Source: Nostoc sp. CENA543 (GTDB lineage: Bacteria > Cyanobacteriota > Cyanobacteriia > Cyanobacteriales > Nostocaceae). Taken from it: a DNA stretch of 44,065 bases. Below, piece by piece: positions 9,782-18,146 of this stretch (its first letter is position 1; each line of letters begins with the position of its first letter). The notes beneath the pieces were generated by a model, which had not been told where the DNA came from, ran no database searches, and was given only the letters and a program-made list of their open reading frames with translations. The stretch spans positions 1 through 44,065 of the forward strand of contig NZ_CP023282.1 of the NCBI RefSeq assembly GCF_002896875.1, in the 5' to 3' direction. The position numbers and the translations under genes were made by a program.

Positions 9782-12700
9782 CAGGAAAGAACACCGAGCC
9801 ACAGCAAGCAGTACATTACTTCATGGAAGGGTATTACCAGGAAGGTACTTCACGCTGGTCTGGTAAAGGTGCAGAAATATTAGGACTTGAGGGGCCAGTA
9901 GATGATCAAGAAACATTCTTTAATATCGTCAATGGACTGTCACCAGATGGCAGTGAACATTTGACTCAAAGAAAGTTGGAATCATCGCAACGACGGGCAG
10001 CAACAGACTTTACATTCTCCGCACCAAAAAGTGTCAGCCTGCAATCGTTGGTAGGTGGGGATGAAAGGTTAATTACTGCTCACCAGTTAGCAGTACAAAA
10101 AACTCTAGAACTAATAGAAGAACGCTACAGCTACACTAGGGTAACAACAGATACAGGACGAGAGGCTACCAGAACAGGAAATTTAGTAGTTGCAGAGTTT
10201 GACCACATTGAAACCAGGGAACTAGACCCGCATTTACATACTCATGCCCTGGTTATGAATATGACACAGCTAGATAACGGGGAATGGTATAGCCTTCTCA
10301 ATGATGAGATTTTCAAAAACAAGAAATTTCTCGGCATAGTGTACCAGAACTACCTAGCTCTTGAGGTACAGAAGTTAGGGTATGAGGTAGAAGCTAGAAA
10401 ACACGGACAGTTTGAAATCAAAGGCTTTAGAGAAGAAGACCTGGAAGAATTTTCTAAACGAAGGCAGCAGATATTAAATGCAGCCGGAGAAAACGCAACA
10501 TGGGCAGAGAGAGAAGCCGCCTGGACTGCCACCCGTAATATCAAGCAGAAAATTAACCCCCAGGAGTTAAAAGCTAAGTGGAGAGAAGAAGCCTTAGCAC
10601 TGGGTATCAAGTTTGTACAACCAGGAACTGCACAACCTCTACAAAAGCCCCGGTTAGTTAGCAATGAGAATTTAGAAGACGCGATCGCTCACTGCTCAGA
10701 AAGAAATGTAGCGTTCACCCAGGAAGATTTAGAGAAATTCATCCTCAATCAAGGGTTAGCCACAGATGTAAGCCAAATTTCGCCATTAGTTCAAGCCAAC
10801 CCCGAATTACTCAGCCTATCTCCAGAAAAACGCGACTTTACGACTTTGGCAGCAGTCAACCGGGAACTAGCAACCATTAAATTGATGCAGTCAGGGCAAG
10901 GTCAAGTTAGCCCACTCGCCCACCCAGAAATAGTTGATAGTCACCTAGAAAAAACAGCTTTAAACCCAGACCAGCGTCGAGCCGTCCTGGATGCAGCAAC
11001 TACAACCGACCAATTTACAGCATGGCAGGGGGTAGCCGGTGCTGGTAAAACTTTTGCACTCAAGGAACTAAAAGCGATCGCCGCCGCAAGTGGCTACACT
11101 ATCAAAGGCTTTGCCCCCAGTGCGATGGCGGCTAAAGTCCTGAGTCAAGAGTTAGAAGTTCAAGCAGAAACTGTTGCTAGGTTACTGGTGTCTGAACCGC
11201 CCCAAGATACTGAACCCCATCAAATTTGGGTGGTGGATGAAGCCGGGTTACTAGGTGCTAAAGATGCCCTTGCCCTTTTAGAACGGGCAACCCTTGAACA
11301 AGCCAGAGTGTTATTAGTGGGAGACACAAAACAGTTATCAGCTGTAGAAGCTGGCAACCCATTTAAATCGCTGCAACAGGCAGGAATCAATACCAGTTAT
11401 TTAAACGAATCTAATAGACAACGTGCGCCGAAACTGAAATTGGCAGTAGACTTAATAGCCCAAAATCGGATTGAGGAGGGATTTTCACGACTTGATGAAA
11501 ATGGTTGTATTGAGATTGTTACGCCAGAATCTAAAATTCAGGCGATCGCCAATGACTATATAACAGCCACACCCGAACAGAGAGCGCGAACCCTGGTATT
11601 AGCAGGAACAAACTTTGAGCGTTTGGCAATCACCCAAAAGATTAGAGAGCAGTTAAAAACCGAGGGCAGCTTAGGGACTGCCAGCACCATCACCCAACTG
11701 CAAGCCAAAGACCTAACATCGGTACAAATGTGCTACACCCACAACTATGAATTGGGTGAACTGGTCATGCCCACCCGCAATTACAAACGCCGGGGTTTGG
11801 AAAAAGGTCAGCTGTATGAAGTCGTGGGGAAGGACAATGACCAACTAACGCTCAAAGCTAGTGATGGTCAATATCTTCATGTAGATACGGGATTTGATAA
11901 GGCTGTTTACCAACGTCAGGATATTGAAATTGCTGAAGGCGATCACTTGCGCTGGACAAAAAACGACCGTCAATTAGGACGGCGCAACGGTCAGGAGTTT
12001 ATAATTAAAGCCATTGCTGGCTCTAAGGCTCAAATCGAGTATTTAGATAGTGGTCGAACTGAATTTATCAACCTGCAACAAGCGCAGCACTTAGATTATG
12101 CGATTGTCAGCACTACATATAGTAGTCAAGGTAAAACTGCTGACCGAGTGCTGATGGTTGCTGACCATACCATTGGGCAAGAAAGCTTTTATGTAGCGGT
12201 TAGTCGTGCTAGGTATTCATTGAAACTCTATACGGAAGATAAAGACAGTTTACTTGCCCTGGCGCAGTCGAGTAGGGCTAAAGAAAATGCGCTGGTGCTG
12301 CTAAGACAGAAGGAATTAGAGAAACAGCACCAGTCAAAGCTTGAAAGAAAAACGGTTGCAAATGCTGTGATTGTAGCCCAAAAGCCAACCAAAGAAGCAG
12401 AGGAGCTACTCAGGAGCGGAGGAGCGGAGGAGCAATCTTACAGTCAGTCCTCAGCTTTACACCCCTGCACCTCTCCACCTCTGCCCATTTCTTCCCCTGT
12501 GCAACCCTACATTCCCATACCAGAGCCGAGTCCTTCCCCTCTGCCCCCCTGCACCTCTGCACCTCTGCCCAGTTCTACTCAAAAGCCTGTTATTAAAAAA
12601 CCAGTTCCCAAAACAGTACAGCCAAAGGTAGCATTTTGGACTCCTAGTAATGTGGATGAAGTCCCTGAACAACTCGACTCTGTTCACTGGCGAGAATTGG

Positions 12701-14220
12701 TAGAAGGCAGTGCCATTCACCCGGAAATTGCCACTCGTAACTTCAAAAGTCTGCATCAGACTCTTGATTGGGAACATGAAGCTTGGGAATATCTTATGTA
12801 CAGTGAGGGGTTGCCACGCACCAACACAGGTAGGCTCTCCAATGGCATGATCAGCAAATATGGTCACATTGAATATGGGGGCTGGTGGTGTGATGCTGGT
12901 GTCAATCCCAAATCATTTGCTGACCTACAGCCTGGAGATAAACCAGATAGGAAGTTATGGGGATGCTACAAACCTAATAATCCCAGGGAAAAAGCCGATA
13001 AACCCGGTAAACTCATTAAATATGAGCATCCGCCTAAAACTGAACTGAGTATCTTTCTATTAGATGTGCCAGATGATATAGCAGGGCGTATCTATGAAAA
13101 ATATGGGGTACAGCCCAGCGAAAGTGTTCGCCAAAGTGGATTTTGGTATTGTGTTTGGAAGCACAACCTCCCGGTCACTATCACTGAGGGAGCTAAAAAA
13201 GCAGCCAGTCTGTTGAGCCAGGGTTACGCTGCCATCGGACTGCCAGGAATTTATGCTGGTTATCGCAGTAAGGATGATAGGGGTGAGCAGGTCAAAGCTA
13301 GGCTCATGGACGAGTTAGCTATTTTCGCCACGCCAGAACGGGAGTGTACTTTCTGCTTTGATTACGAGACAAGAGAAGAGACAAAGCGAAATGTAGAGAT
13401 TGCTATCTCGCGCACTGGGCGACTGCTAGAGGAAAGGGGAGCTTCTGTCAGTGTGGTGACATTGCCAGGGCCAAATAAAGGCGTTGATGATTTGATTGTG
13501 GCTCAGGGAGCTTTGGCTTACGAAAAGACATATTCTGAAGCATTAACCCTCAAAGCATGGCGGGATAATCAAAATCAACAACGGCATTCACCACCAGCAC
13601 CACCTAAAAAGTTAAGTGACTTTGAGCGTAAACAACTGCTACTACAACGTTTTAGAGGTCAACTGACTCAATTGGCATTTCAGAAGGCCATCGATGCACT
13701 GACTGACCAAGAGTTACTGTACTTAGAACAAGCGGTCAAGGAATATTTTGCTCAACCTGTGGCTCAAGCCCCAATACCTATTAATAAAGAAGCAATTGAA
13801 AACGAAATTAATCAGCTTCAGCCACAAATTGATAGTTTGTGGTTAGAACACGCTCAACAAGAGAAAGCTATCAGATTCATGGAGCGTTTTCCGCTTCATA
13901 AGTTGAGTAACAAGTACAACTCGACCCTAGATCAGCAGTTGCAAACTATCGGGGCTATTAAAGAATTATTTACGCATAAACAACAGCTTGAGTTAAAAAT
14001 TCAGGACTATGAAACCCTCGTTGAAAATCATCACTCTTGGGAGAAAGAACAGCAAACTGTTGAAATGAAAACTATGGCTGAAATACTCAACTCTCCTGGG
14101 TTCCAGTCACGATTAACTTTGATTAAGGATGAGATAGAACTCAAGCAACAGCAACGTCAAGCTAGGTTGTCTATTTCTCGACAGACCTCACCACAACCGC
14201 GTCGAGGTTTGAGAAGGTAG
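9775..14220 (+). CDS. MobF conjugative relaxase-helicase fused to a DUF3854 Toprim-like domain
   Basis: A 1481-residue TrwC/TraI-type relaxase that nicks one strand at oriT and unwinds it for transfer. Residues 1-300 form the relaxase domain: candidate catalytic tyrosines at Y15 and Y20/Y21, the W.GKGA..LGL.G block, and the metal-binding triad H153, H155, H157 (HLHTH). Residues about 400-860 are a RecD-like helicase with GVAGAGKT near 419 and WVVDEAG. A proline/serine linker at about 878-930 comes from an inserted repeat. Residues about 1120-1245 match a Toprim-like DUF3854 region: ITEGAKKA, CFDYE and GVDDLI. The tail is coiled-coil. The added DUF3854 module is absent from classical TrwC/TraI; it hints at primase or topoisomerase-like chemistry, which is inference. 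There are several GCGATCGC sites in the gene. Confidence 0.93.
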   Translation: MLTGKNTEPQQAVHYFMEGYYQEGTSRWSGKGAEILGLEGPVDDQETFFNIVNGLSPDGSEHLTQRKLESSQRRAATDFTFSAPKSVSLQSLVGGDERLITAHQLAVQKTLELIEERYSYTRVTTDTGREATRTGNLVVAEFDHIETRELDPHLHTHALVMNMTQLDNGEWYSLLNDEIFKNKKFLGIVYQNYLALEVQKLGYEVEARKHGQFEIKGFREEDLEEFSKRRQQILNAAGENATWAEREAAWTATRNIKQKINPQELKAKWREEALALGIKFVQPGTAQPLQKPRLVSNENLEDAIAHCSERNVAFTQEDLEKFILNQGLATDVSQISPLVQANPELLSLSPEKRDFTTLAAVNRELATIKLMQSGQGQVSPLAHPEIVDSHLEKTALNPDQRRAVLDAATTTDQFTAWQGVAGAGKTFALKELKAIAAASGYTIKGFAPSAMAAKVLSQELEVQAETVARLLVSEPPQDTEPHQIWVVDEAGLLGAKDALALLERATLEQARVLLVGDTKQLSAVEAGNPFKSLQQAGINTSYLNESNRQRAPKLKLAVDLIAQNRIEEGFSRLDENGCIEIVTPESKIQAIANDYITATPEQRARTLVLAGTNFERLAITQKIREQLKTEGSLGTASTITQLQAKDLTSVQMCYTHNYELGELVMPTRNYKRRGLEKGQLYEVVGKDNDQLTLKASDGQYLHVDTGFDKAVYQRQDIEIAEGDHLRWTKNDRQLGRRNGQEFIIKAIAGSKAQIEYLDSGRTEFINLQQAQHLDYAIVSTTYSSQGKTADRVLMVADHTIGQESFYVAVSRARYSLKLYTEDKDSLLALAQSSRAKENALVLLRQKELEKQHQSKLERKTVANAVIVAQKPTKEAEELLRSGGAEEQSYSQSSALHPCTSPPLPISSPVQPYIPIPEPSPSPLPPCTSAPLPSSTQKPVIKKPVPKTVQPKVAFWTPSNVDEVPEQLDSVHWRELVEGSAIHPEIATRNFKSLHQTLDWEHEAWEYLMYSEGLPRTNTGRLSNGMISKYGHIEYGGWWCDAGVNPKSFADLQPGDKPDRKLWGCYKPNNPREKADKPGKLIKYEHPPKTELSIFLLDVPDDIAGRIYEKYGVQPSESVRQSGFWYCVWKHNLPVTITEGAKKAASLLSQGYAAIGLPGIYAGYRSKDDRGEQVKARLMDELAIFATPERECTFCFDYETREETKRNVEIAISRTGRLLEERGASVSVVTLPGPNKGVDDLIVAQGALAYEKTYSEALTLKAWRDNQNQQRHSPPAPPKKLSDFERKQLLLQRFRGQLTQLAFQKAIDALTDQELLYLEQAVKEYFAQPVAQAPIPINKEAIENEINQLQPQIDSLWLEHAQQEKAIRFMERFPLHKLSNKYNSTLDQQLQTIGAIKELFTHKQQLELKIQDYETLVENHHSWEKEQQTVEMKTMAEILNSPGFQSRLTLIKDEIELKQQQRQARLSISRQTSPQPRRGLRR
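12408..12590. repeat. Low-complexity interspersed repeat inserted in frame in the relaxase gene
   Basis: The DNA changes to GGAGGAGCGGAGGAG followed by repeated CACCTCTGCACC / CTCTGCCC units, a composition seen in dispersed short repeats of Nostoc-type genomes. It is read in frame as a Pro/Ser/Cys-rich linker (LHPCTSPPLP, PLPPCTSAPLP) between the helicase and C-terminal domains. Confidence 0.65.
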
Positions 14221-14479
14221 ATACATTATTAGTTATGTTAGCTGTCTTCTAGTAATGTTTTGCTGTCATCAGGCATTGTCAATCCTTATCCTGATGTCAT
14301 CTGTTCTGGGTTTATATTGACTCGTTTGTTATCTATCACCATTCAAAATACTTCCAAGATTCATCAATGAGTTAAAGTTCTAAACCATTGACTCATTTTG
14401 TGTTACGAATGTAGTTTTTAGTATTATATTTGTGATTTCTATTTTTCTAAAATTATTTTTTGACTCAAAAACTTGTTTC

Positions 14480-14504
14480 AAAATTTTGGCGTACTGTGCG
14501 AAGA
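14480..14504 (-). repeat. 25-bp inverted repeat, right copy
   Basis: Exact reverse complement of 9237-9261 (core GGCGTACTGTGCG). It is placed 14 bases before the right 11-bp repeat array, mirroring the left side, so the relaxase transcription unit sits between two mirror-image site clusters. Confidence 0.75.
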
Positions 14505-14517
14505 GAATTTTTCACAA

Positions 14518-14670
14518 AAATGCCATAGATTCACCATGAAACTGACATGAATTTACCACAGATTTAACATAGCCTTTTTGAAAAATGCCACATTTTTACC
14601 ATAGATTTACCATAGAAATTACATAAAACTGCCACAAAATTACCACAGATTTACCATGAATCTGACATAG
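14518..14670. repeat. Thirteen 11-bp tandem iterons (array R)
   Basis: Five contiguous 11-mers (14518-14572), a 10-base gap, then eight more (14583-14670). Examples are ATTCACCATGA, ATTTACCACAG, ATTTAACATAG, ATTTACCATAG, AATTACCACAG, ATTTACCATGA and ATCTGACATAG. The core is (T/G)(A/C)C(A/C)A or TGACAT at a fixed position. Two blocks of exact 11-bp units resemble the layout of ParR-binding parC sites or relaxosome iterons. No ParM/ParR pair is seen here, so relaxase or accessory-protein binding is more likely. Confidence 0.75.
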
Positions 14671-15015
14671 CGTACTGATGTGTTTTATTACTGACTTTTT
14701 CGCTATACTGACATGAAAATTTTTGAGCATTAATTTTTTGAAATGCTCTTATTTCTGCTTAAACAGCAATGACTTTTTTCACTGTTGTCTGAGTACAGCA
14801 GTCAATCGATTTTAGATTTTGGATTTTAGATTGACTGCACCCATAAAGGGATGCAACTTGGGGATTGAAGAAAAAAAGAGTGAGTCAATTGAAATCAGTC
14901 CCGTTGAATGTCAGTCCATCAGATCATCGCTATGACGGATAGCCGCCGAGATACCGATACCGTTGGCGAAATACCTTCACGAGTTTTTCTTAGAGGCGGG
15001 TCAGGCACAAGCTGC

Positions 15016-15115
15016 GAAAAAAATGCCCAGCCGACGCTTTCGCCCTGGGGGCGAAAGCGTCAGAAGTATAGTTGTTTAGCAGCAATATCCTTGATACGGT
15101 TGGGCATTTTTTTAT
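15016..15115. terminator. Nested stem-loop terminator between relaxase region and dnaB
   Basis: An outer stem pairs AAAAAAATGCCCAGCC (15016-15031) with GGTTGGGCATTTTTTT (about 15098-15113), 16 pairs with one wobble. Inside it is a perfect 12-bp hairpin, GACGCTTTCGCC (15033-15044) with GGCGAAAGCGTC (15050-15061). Each strand ends in a T-run, so it can terminate from both sides. It lies about 40 bases beyond the dnaB stop on the minus strand. An 18-bp perfect palindrome (15127-15144) separates it from dnaB. Confidence 0.65.
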
Positions 15116-15154
15116 TGGATCTCCCTCAGAGAAACGTTTCTCTGACCATGCTTT

Positions 15155-16543
15155 TTAGTCCCAAACACTTCGTTCTGGCTGCGCTCGCACCATATTTTTA
15201 AATTTTGTAAATTGTGCATCAAACAGCAGTTTGATTGTACCTGTAGCCCCATCGCGGTTTTTAGCAAGGATAATCTCTGCTACTCCTCTATCTTCCGTAT
15301 TTGGGTCGTAATATTCGTCACGATATAACATTATTACTTTGTCCCCGTCCTGCTCAATTCCCCCACTGTCACGTAAATCTGAGAGCATGGGGCGTTTGTT
15401 ATTCCGGCTCTCTACTGCTCTTGATAGTTGTGATAGGCACATTACAGGAGTCTGTAACTTCATCGCTAAACGCTTCAGGGAGCGTGTGAGCTTTTCTATC
15501 TCATTGTTCCTGTTACCCCCACCGAAGCCATCCATCAGTTGCAGGTAATCTACGACAATTAACCCTAAATCGCGGCACTCTCGTGCCATGATTTTACGAC
15601 ACTCAGCCTCAATGTAGCTTAATGGTGGGTCTGGGCGGTCATCCAGGTATACAGGTAGCTCTGATAGTGTACTAATACCCTGTGATAGCGATTGCCATTG
15701 CGTGTTTGAGATGCGTCCTGATTTCAAACAGCTGCTTTCTATCTTCGCTTCACTTGAAAGCTCTCGCATGGCGATTTGCAACTTTGACATTTCCAGACTG
15801 AACACAACCACTGGAAACCGATATGCGGATGCCAGATGAAAAGCTATCTGAGCCGCAAACGCCGACTTGCCCATTGCCGGACGACCTGCAACGATGATTA
15901 AATCAGTACGATTAAATCCACCAGTTAGAGCATCAAGGTCATAAAAGCCTGTGGGAATGCCGGGTAACACCCTACCTTGGCTACGGTCTTCAATTTCCTG
16001 AAATAAATTAACAACTACATCTGAAATATGACTAGCCCCCGTAGCATTAGACGATCGCTGCAACTGGTAGATAAAGTCCTGCAATTGTTCAAAGGCTTGC
16101 TCTAAAGGCATTTCTTCATGTCCTTTGTGCTGCAACTCGATTGCCAGGCTTCCCAGTCTACCCAGTTCCCGACGCTTCCACTTATCCACAACCACAGCTG
16201 CAAGCGCATCAATGTTAACTGCTGATACTGTTCTATCAACCAGCGATGCTAGTTTGTTTCGTCCGCCGATTATTTCTAAATCGCCATTATCAGCTAGATA
16301 ATTCGTTACCATCAGCAAATCTGTAGGCAATTCCAGTGCATTGAGTTTCAGGGCGGCACTGTAGATCCGACCATGAGTGCTGATATAGAAGTGATGCGGC
16401 TTCAAAATGTCACGGACACGTTCTATGGCTACGGGGTCAAGCAAGATACCCCCAAGTATCGCCTCTTCAGATTCAATGCTTTGTGGTGGTAGCTTATTGG
16501 CTGTGCTGCCAAAAGGAATTACGTTGTCGTCACTGGCGTACAT
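15155..16543 (-). CDS. dnaB: Replicative DNA helicase DnaB, plasmid copy
   Basis: A 462-residue hexameric 5'-3' helicase of the DnaB family, close to normal bacterial length. The N-terminal domain (about residues 20-160, PPQSIESEEAILGGILLDP) interacts with primase, and a RecA-like C-terminal domain follows. Walker A is GRPAMGKSAFAAQ at about 217-229, and Walker B is LGLIVVDYLQLM. SQLSRAVESR and RDSGGIEQDGDKVIMLYRDEYY are typical DnaB blocks. There is no intein. It starts at ATG 16543, 82 bases after the rep stop on the same strand, so rep and dnaB are likely cotranscribed. Carrying its own DnaB suggests the Rep protein may load this helicase rather than the chromosomal one. Confidence 0.96.
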   Translation of the reverse strand: MYASDDNVIPFGSTANKLPPQSIESEEAILGGILLDPVAIERVRDILKPHHFYISTHGRIYSAALKLNALELPTDLLMVTNYLADNGDLEIIGGRNKLASLVDRTVSAVNIDALAAVVVDKWKRRELGRLGSLAIELQHKGHEEMPLEQAFEQLQDFIYQLQRSSNATGASHISDVVVNLFQEIEDRSQGRVLPGIPTGFYDLDALTGGFNRTDLIIVAGRPAMGKSAFAAQIAFHLASAYRFPVVVFSLEMSKLQIAMRELSSEAKIESSCLKSGRISNTQWQSLSQGISTLSELPVYLDDRPDPPLSYIEAECRKIMARECRDLGLIVVDYLQLMDGFGGGNRNNEIEKLTRSLKRLAMKLQTPVMCLSQLSRAVESRNNKRPMLSDLRDSGGIEQDGDKVIMLYRDEYYDPNTEDRGVAEIILAKNRDGATGTIKLLFDAQFTKFKNMVRAQPERSVWD

Positions 16544-16625
16544 ATTAATCTTTGATTCCCATTAAGTCTAAAGTTTTATAGCCATACACTTGGCAAATAC
16601 GAGCAGTGGTGTGATTCTCGTTCCA

Positions 16626-17858
16626 TCAATCGAGAATATCTACAAATCTTTCAGGAAACTTGGCACAAGCCCATTCGTACCACTTAGCAGATACTAGGCT
16701 GGTAGAGCAGAACTTAGCCAACCCAATGCTCTTCAGTGTTTCGTATTGCCCTATGTGCTGATACTCTTGCCAGTTTTGAAAGTCATACTTCTTGCGCTGT
16801 TTTTCTTTCTCTGCGGGGTCATCAGCGAAGTTGTTAATTTTGTATTTTCTAGTCCGGCAAGCCGCCTTCCATTGCTCAAATATGCAAAGTATTTCTGTAC
16901 TTCCTTCATCTTGCTTAGAAAGCACTGTAGTCACGTATGAAGCAACGTTGTTAATATCTTTGCCTTGCTTTAGCTGATAAGTTTGATAGTAAAGCAGGAA
17001 ATCGACTTCTTTAATTGGGGAAGAGCTAAAAACTAAACTTTGAGAATCGTTCTCACACGCCGCACCAGCATTTTGGTCTTCATGAGTGGATTGGTCGTTA
17101 GTTGCAGAGACTTTTTCCTTGTTAACAGCGTAGTGATTATTTTGAACTGCTTTGTCTTGGGCAGTGGCTTTGCTCCCCTCTTCCTTTTTTTTCTCTGTCC
17201 CTCCAGTGATCGATTGAGTTAATTTAATATATTGATCTAATAGAGAAGCTGAAACCCTTTCTGTGACTGGCTTTGATGGGGTTAGTACGTCACTAATAGT
17301 GACTACCCCATCACTATTAGTGACTACCCCATCACTATTAGTGACTATCGGTGCTTCTGTATAAAATAGCTCGTCACTATTAGTGACCACGGATAAAATA
17401 TTCGGTGCTTCTGTATAAAATGGCTCGTCACTATTAGTGACCACGGTTAGATCATGAAGAATCAGCGTTCCTACTTTGACGGCATCCACACGGTAGAATT
17501 TGGTGCTACTACCCTCTTTCTTCCTGGGCTGGCAAGAAATAACATAGCCAAGTTTTTCTAGGGCTAGTAGCCTTTTTTGAATACTTTTCTGTGTACCCAG
17601 TGCCGGATATTTTTCTGCCCATACGCTGTAAGTAGCACTAGTCCACCATTCATCATCGTGTAAGTATCCACGCTTGTTATTCTTAGCGTTCGCAATACAC
17701 CAGCTTTCAATAATTTGAATTAACAAAGCCTCGCAAATACCTACTTCGTTTGCGACACACCAGTAAAGCTTGGTAAATGAAGGTTCGTAGCCGTGGGTTG
17801 CTCTATACGCTGCTAATGCCTGATTAGCGATCGCACTGTCTGCGCTTTGATATTTCAT
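16626..17858 (-). CDS. Putative plasmid replication initiator with N-terminal winged helix
   Basis: A 410-residue protein. Residues 1-130 have the helix pattern and wing of a replication-initiator winged-helix domain (FTKLYWCVANEVGICEALLIQ, then YSVWAEKYPALGTQKSIQKR, LLALEKLGYVIS, STKFYRV). Residues about 135-195 are a repetitive linker (VVTNSD repeats) whose DNA carries five palindromes. A basic, low-complexity stretch follows, and a C-terminal domain (about 295-410) is rich in aromatic residues. The gene sits directly upstream of dnaB and downstream of a ribbon-helix-helix gene, the expected context for rep. The layout (wHTH, iterons inside the gene, C-terminal domain) resembles RepA_N replicons of Gram-positive plasmids. 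Sequence homology to RepA_N is not claimed; a DnaD-like helicase loader is an alternative. Confidence 0.75.
   Translation of the reverse strand: MKYQSADSAIANQALAAYRATHGYEPSFTKLYWCVANEVGICEALLIQIIESWCIANAKNNKRGYLHDDEWWTSATYSVWAEKYPALGTQKSIQKRLLALEKLGYVISCQPRKKEGSSTKFYRVDAVKVGTLILHDLTVVTNSDEPFYTEAPNILSVVTNSDELFYTEAPIVTNSDGVVTNSDGVVTISDVLTPSKPVTERVSASLLDQYIKLTQSITGGTEKKKEEGSKATAQDKAVQNNHYAVNKEKVSATNDQSTHEDQNAGAACENDSQSLVFSSSPIKEVDFLLYYQTYQLKQGKDINNVASYVTTVLSKQDEGSTEILCIFEQWKAACRTRKYKINNFADDPAEKEKQRKKYDFQNWQEYQHIGQYETLKSIGLAKFCSTSLVSAKWYEWACAKFPERFVDILD
17290..17440. repeat. Five 13-bp palindromic iterons inside the rep gene (candidate oriV)
   Basis: TCACTATTAGTGA, a palindrome with a central T, occurs at 17311-17323, 17332-17344, 17374-17386 and 17428-17440, and as TCACTAATAGTGA at 17290-17302. 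The first four start-to-start distances are 21, 21 and 42 bases, multiples of two helical turns; the last is 54. The longer units also repeat GGTGCTTCTGTATAAAAT. Palindrome conservation is stricter than the encoded VTNSD peptide requires, which points to a DNA-level function such as Rep binding. Confidence 0.65.
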
Positions 17859-18146
17859 TTTTTAACATTCCGAAATTTCCTAGTGATTTCGGATAACTTC
17901 TTGCACGGCGACCGCAGAGCTAGTTATTATAGAAATGCGATCGCGGTTCCGAAAAGTCTTGCAGGACATTTTCAGTTCGGAGTTACCCGCGTTATGACAA
18001 GACAATTAATGAAAATCCAGTCTCCACTGGTACGCATCCCCTCTAGCTCCCACTAGTGGGGATTTGTGTATGAGAGATACTAAATCTGTTTATTGTTTGT
18101 TGCCTCCCGTCTTATATCGTTTTTGATTTGGTCAGTGTTAGTCATC
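17859..18146. other. Structured leader region of rep
   Basis: Non-coding, with three stem-loops. CCGAAAT (17870-17876) pairs with ATTTCGG (17886-17892) 12 bases before the rep start codon, with AGGAAA on the minus strand in its loop and flank. TCCGAA (17948-17953) pairs with TTCGGA (17976-17981). The 18036-18063 hairpin has an 11-position stem with one mismatch and a CTCCCA loop. GCGATCGC lies between. The shared CCGAA/TTCGG arms could form alternative pairings, so antisense-RNA or attenuation control of Rep is possible. Confidence 0.5.

Larger units (their letters stand above)
14221..15015. other. Non-coding spacer downstream of relaxase
   Basis: No convincing gene. In order, it holds an unremarkable AT-rich stretch to 14480, the right copy of the 25-bp inverted repeat, the 13-unit 11-bp array R, and a GCGTACTG partial copy of the inverted-repeat core at about 14670. 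Near 14810-14835 is a TTTTAGATTTTGGATTTTAG stretch, a common cyanobacterial spacer repeat. The open frame at 14908-15201 crosses the terminator structure and is not believed. Confidence 0.7.

Noticed and set aside
12457-12867. Minus-strand open frame inside the relaxase gene
   Set aside because: A shadow of the relaxase frame created by the low-complexity insert; no start signal and no independent coding features.
14518-14670. parC site of a ParM/ParR system
   Set aside because: The 11-bp spacing fits, but no actin-like ParM or small ParR gene is present and partition is explained by parAB.
14908-15201. Open frame of about 97 codons
   Set aside because: It runs through the terminator double hairpin and the 18-bp palindrome, overlaps the dnaB end, and has no ribosome site.
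16182-16190. DnaA box TTATCCACA as an origin
   Set aside because: A single match inside dnaB coding sequence with no neighbouring boxes or AT-rich unwinding element; best treated as chance.
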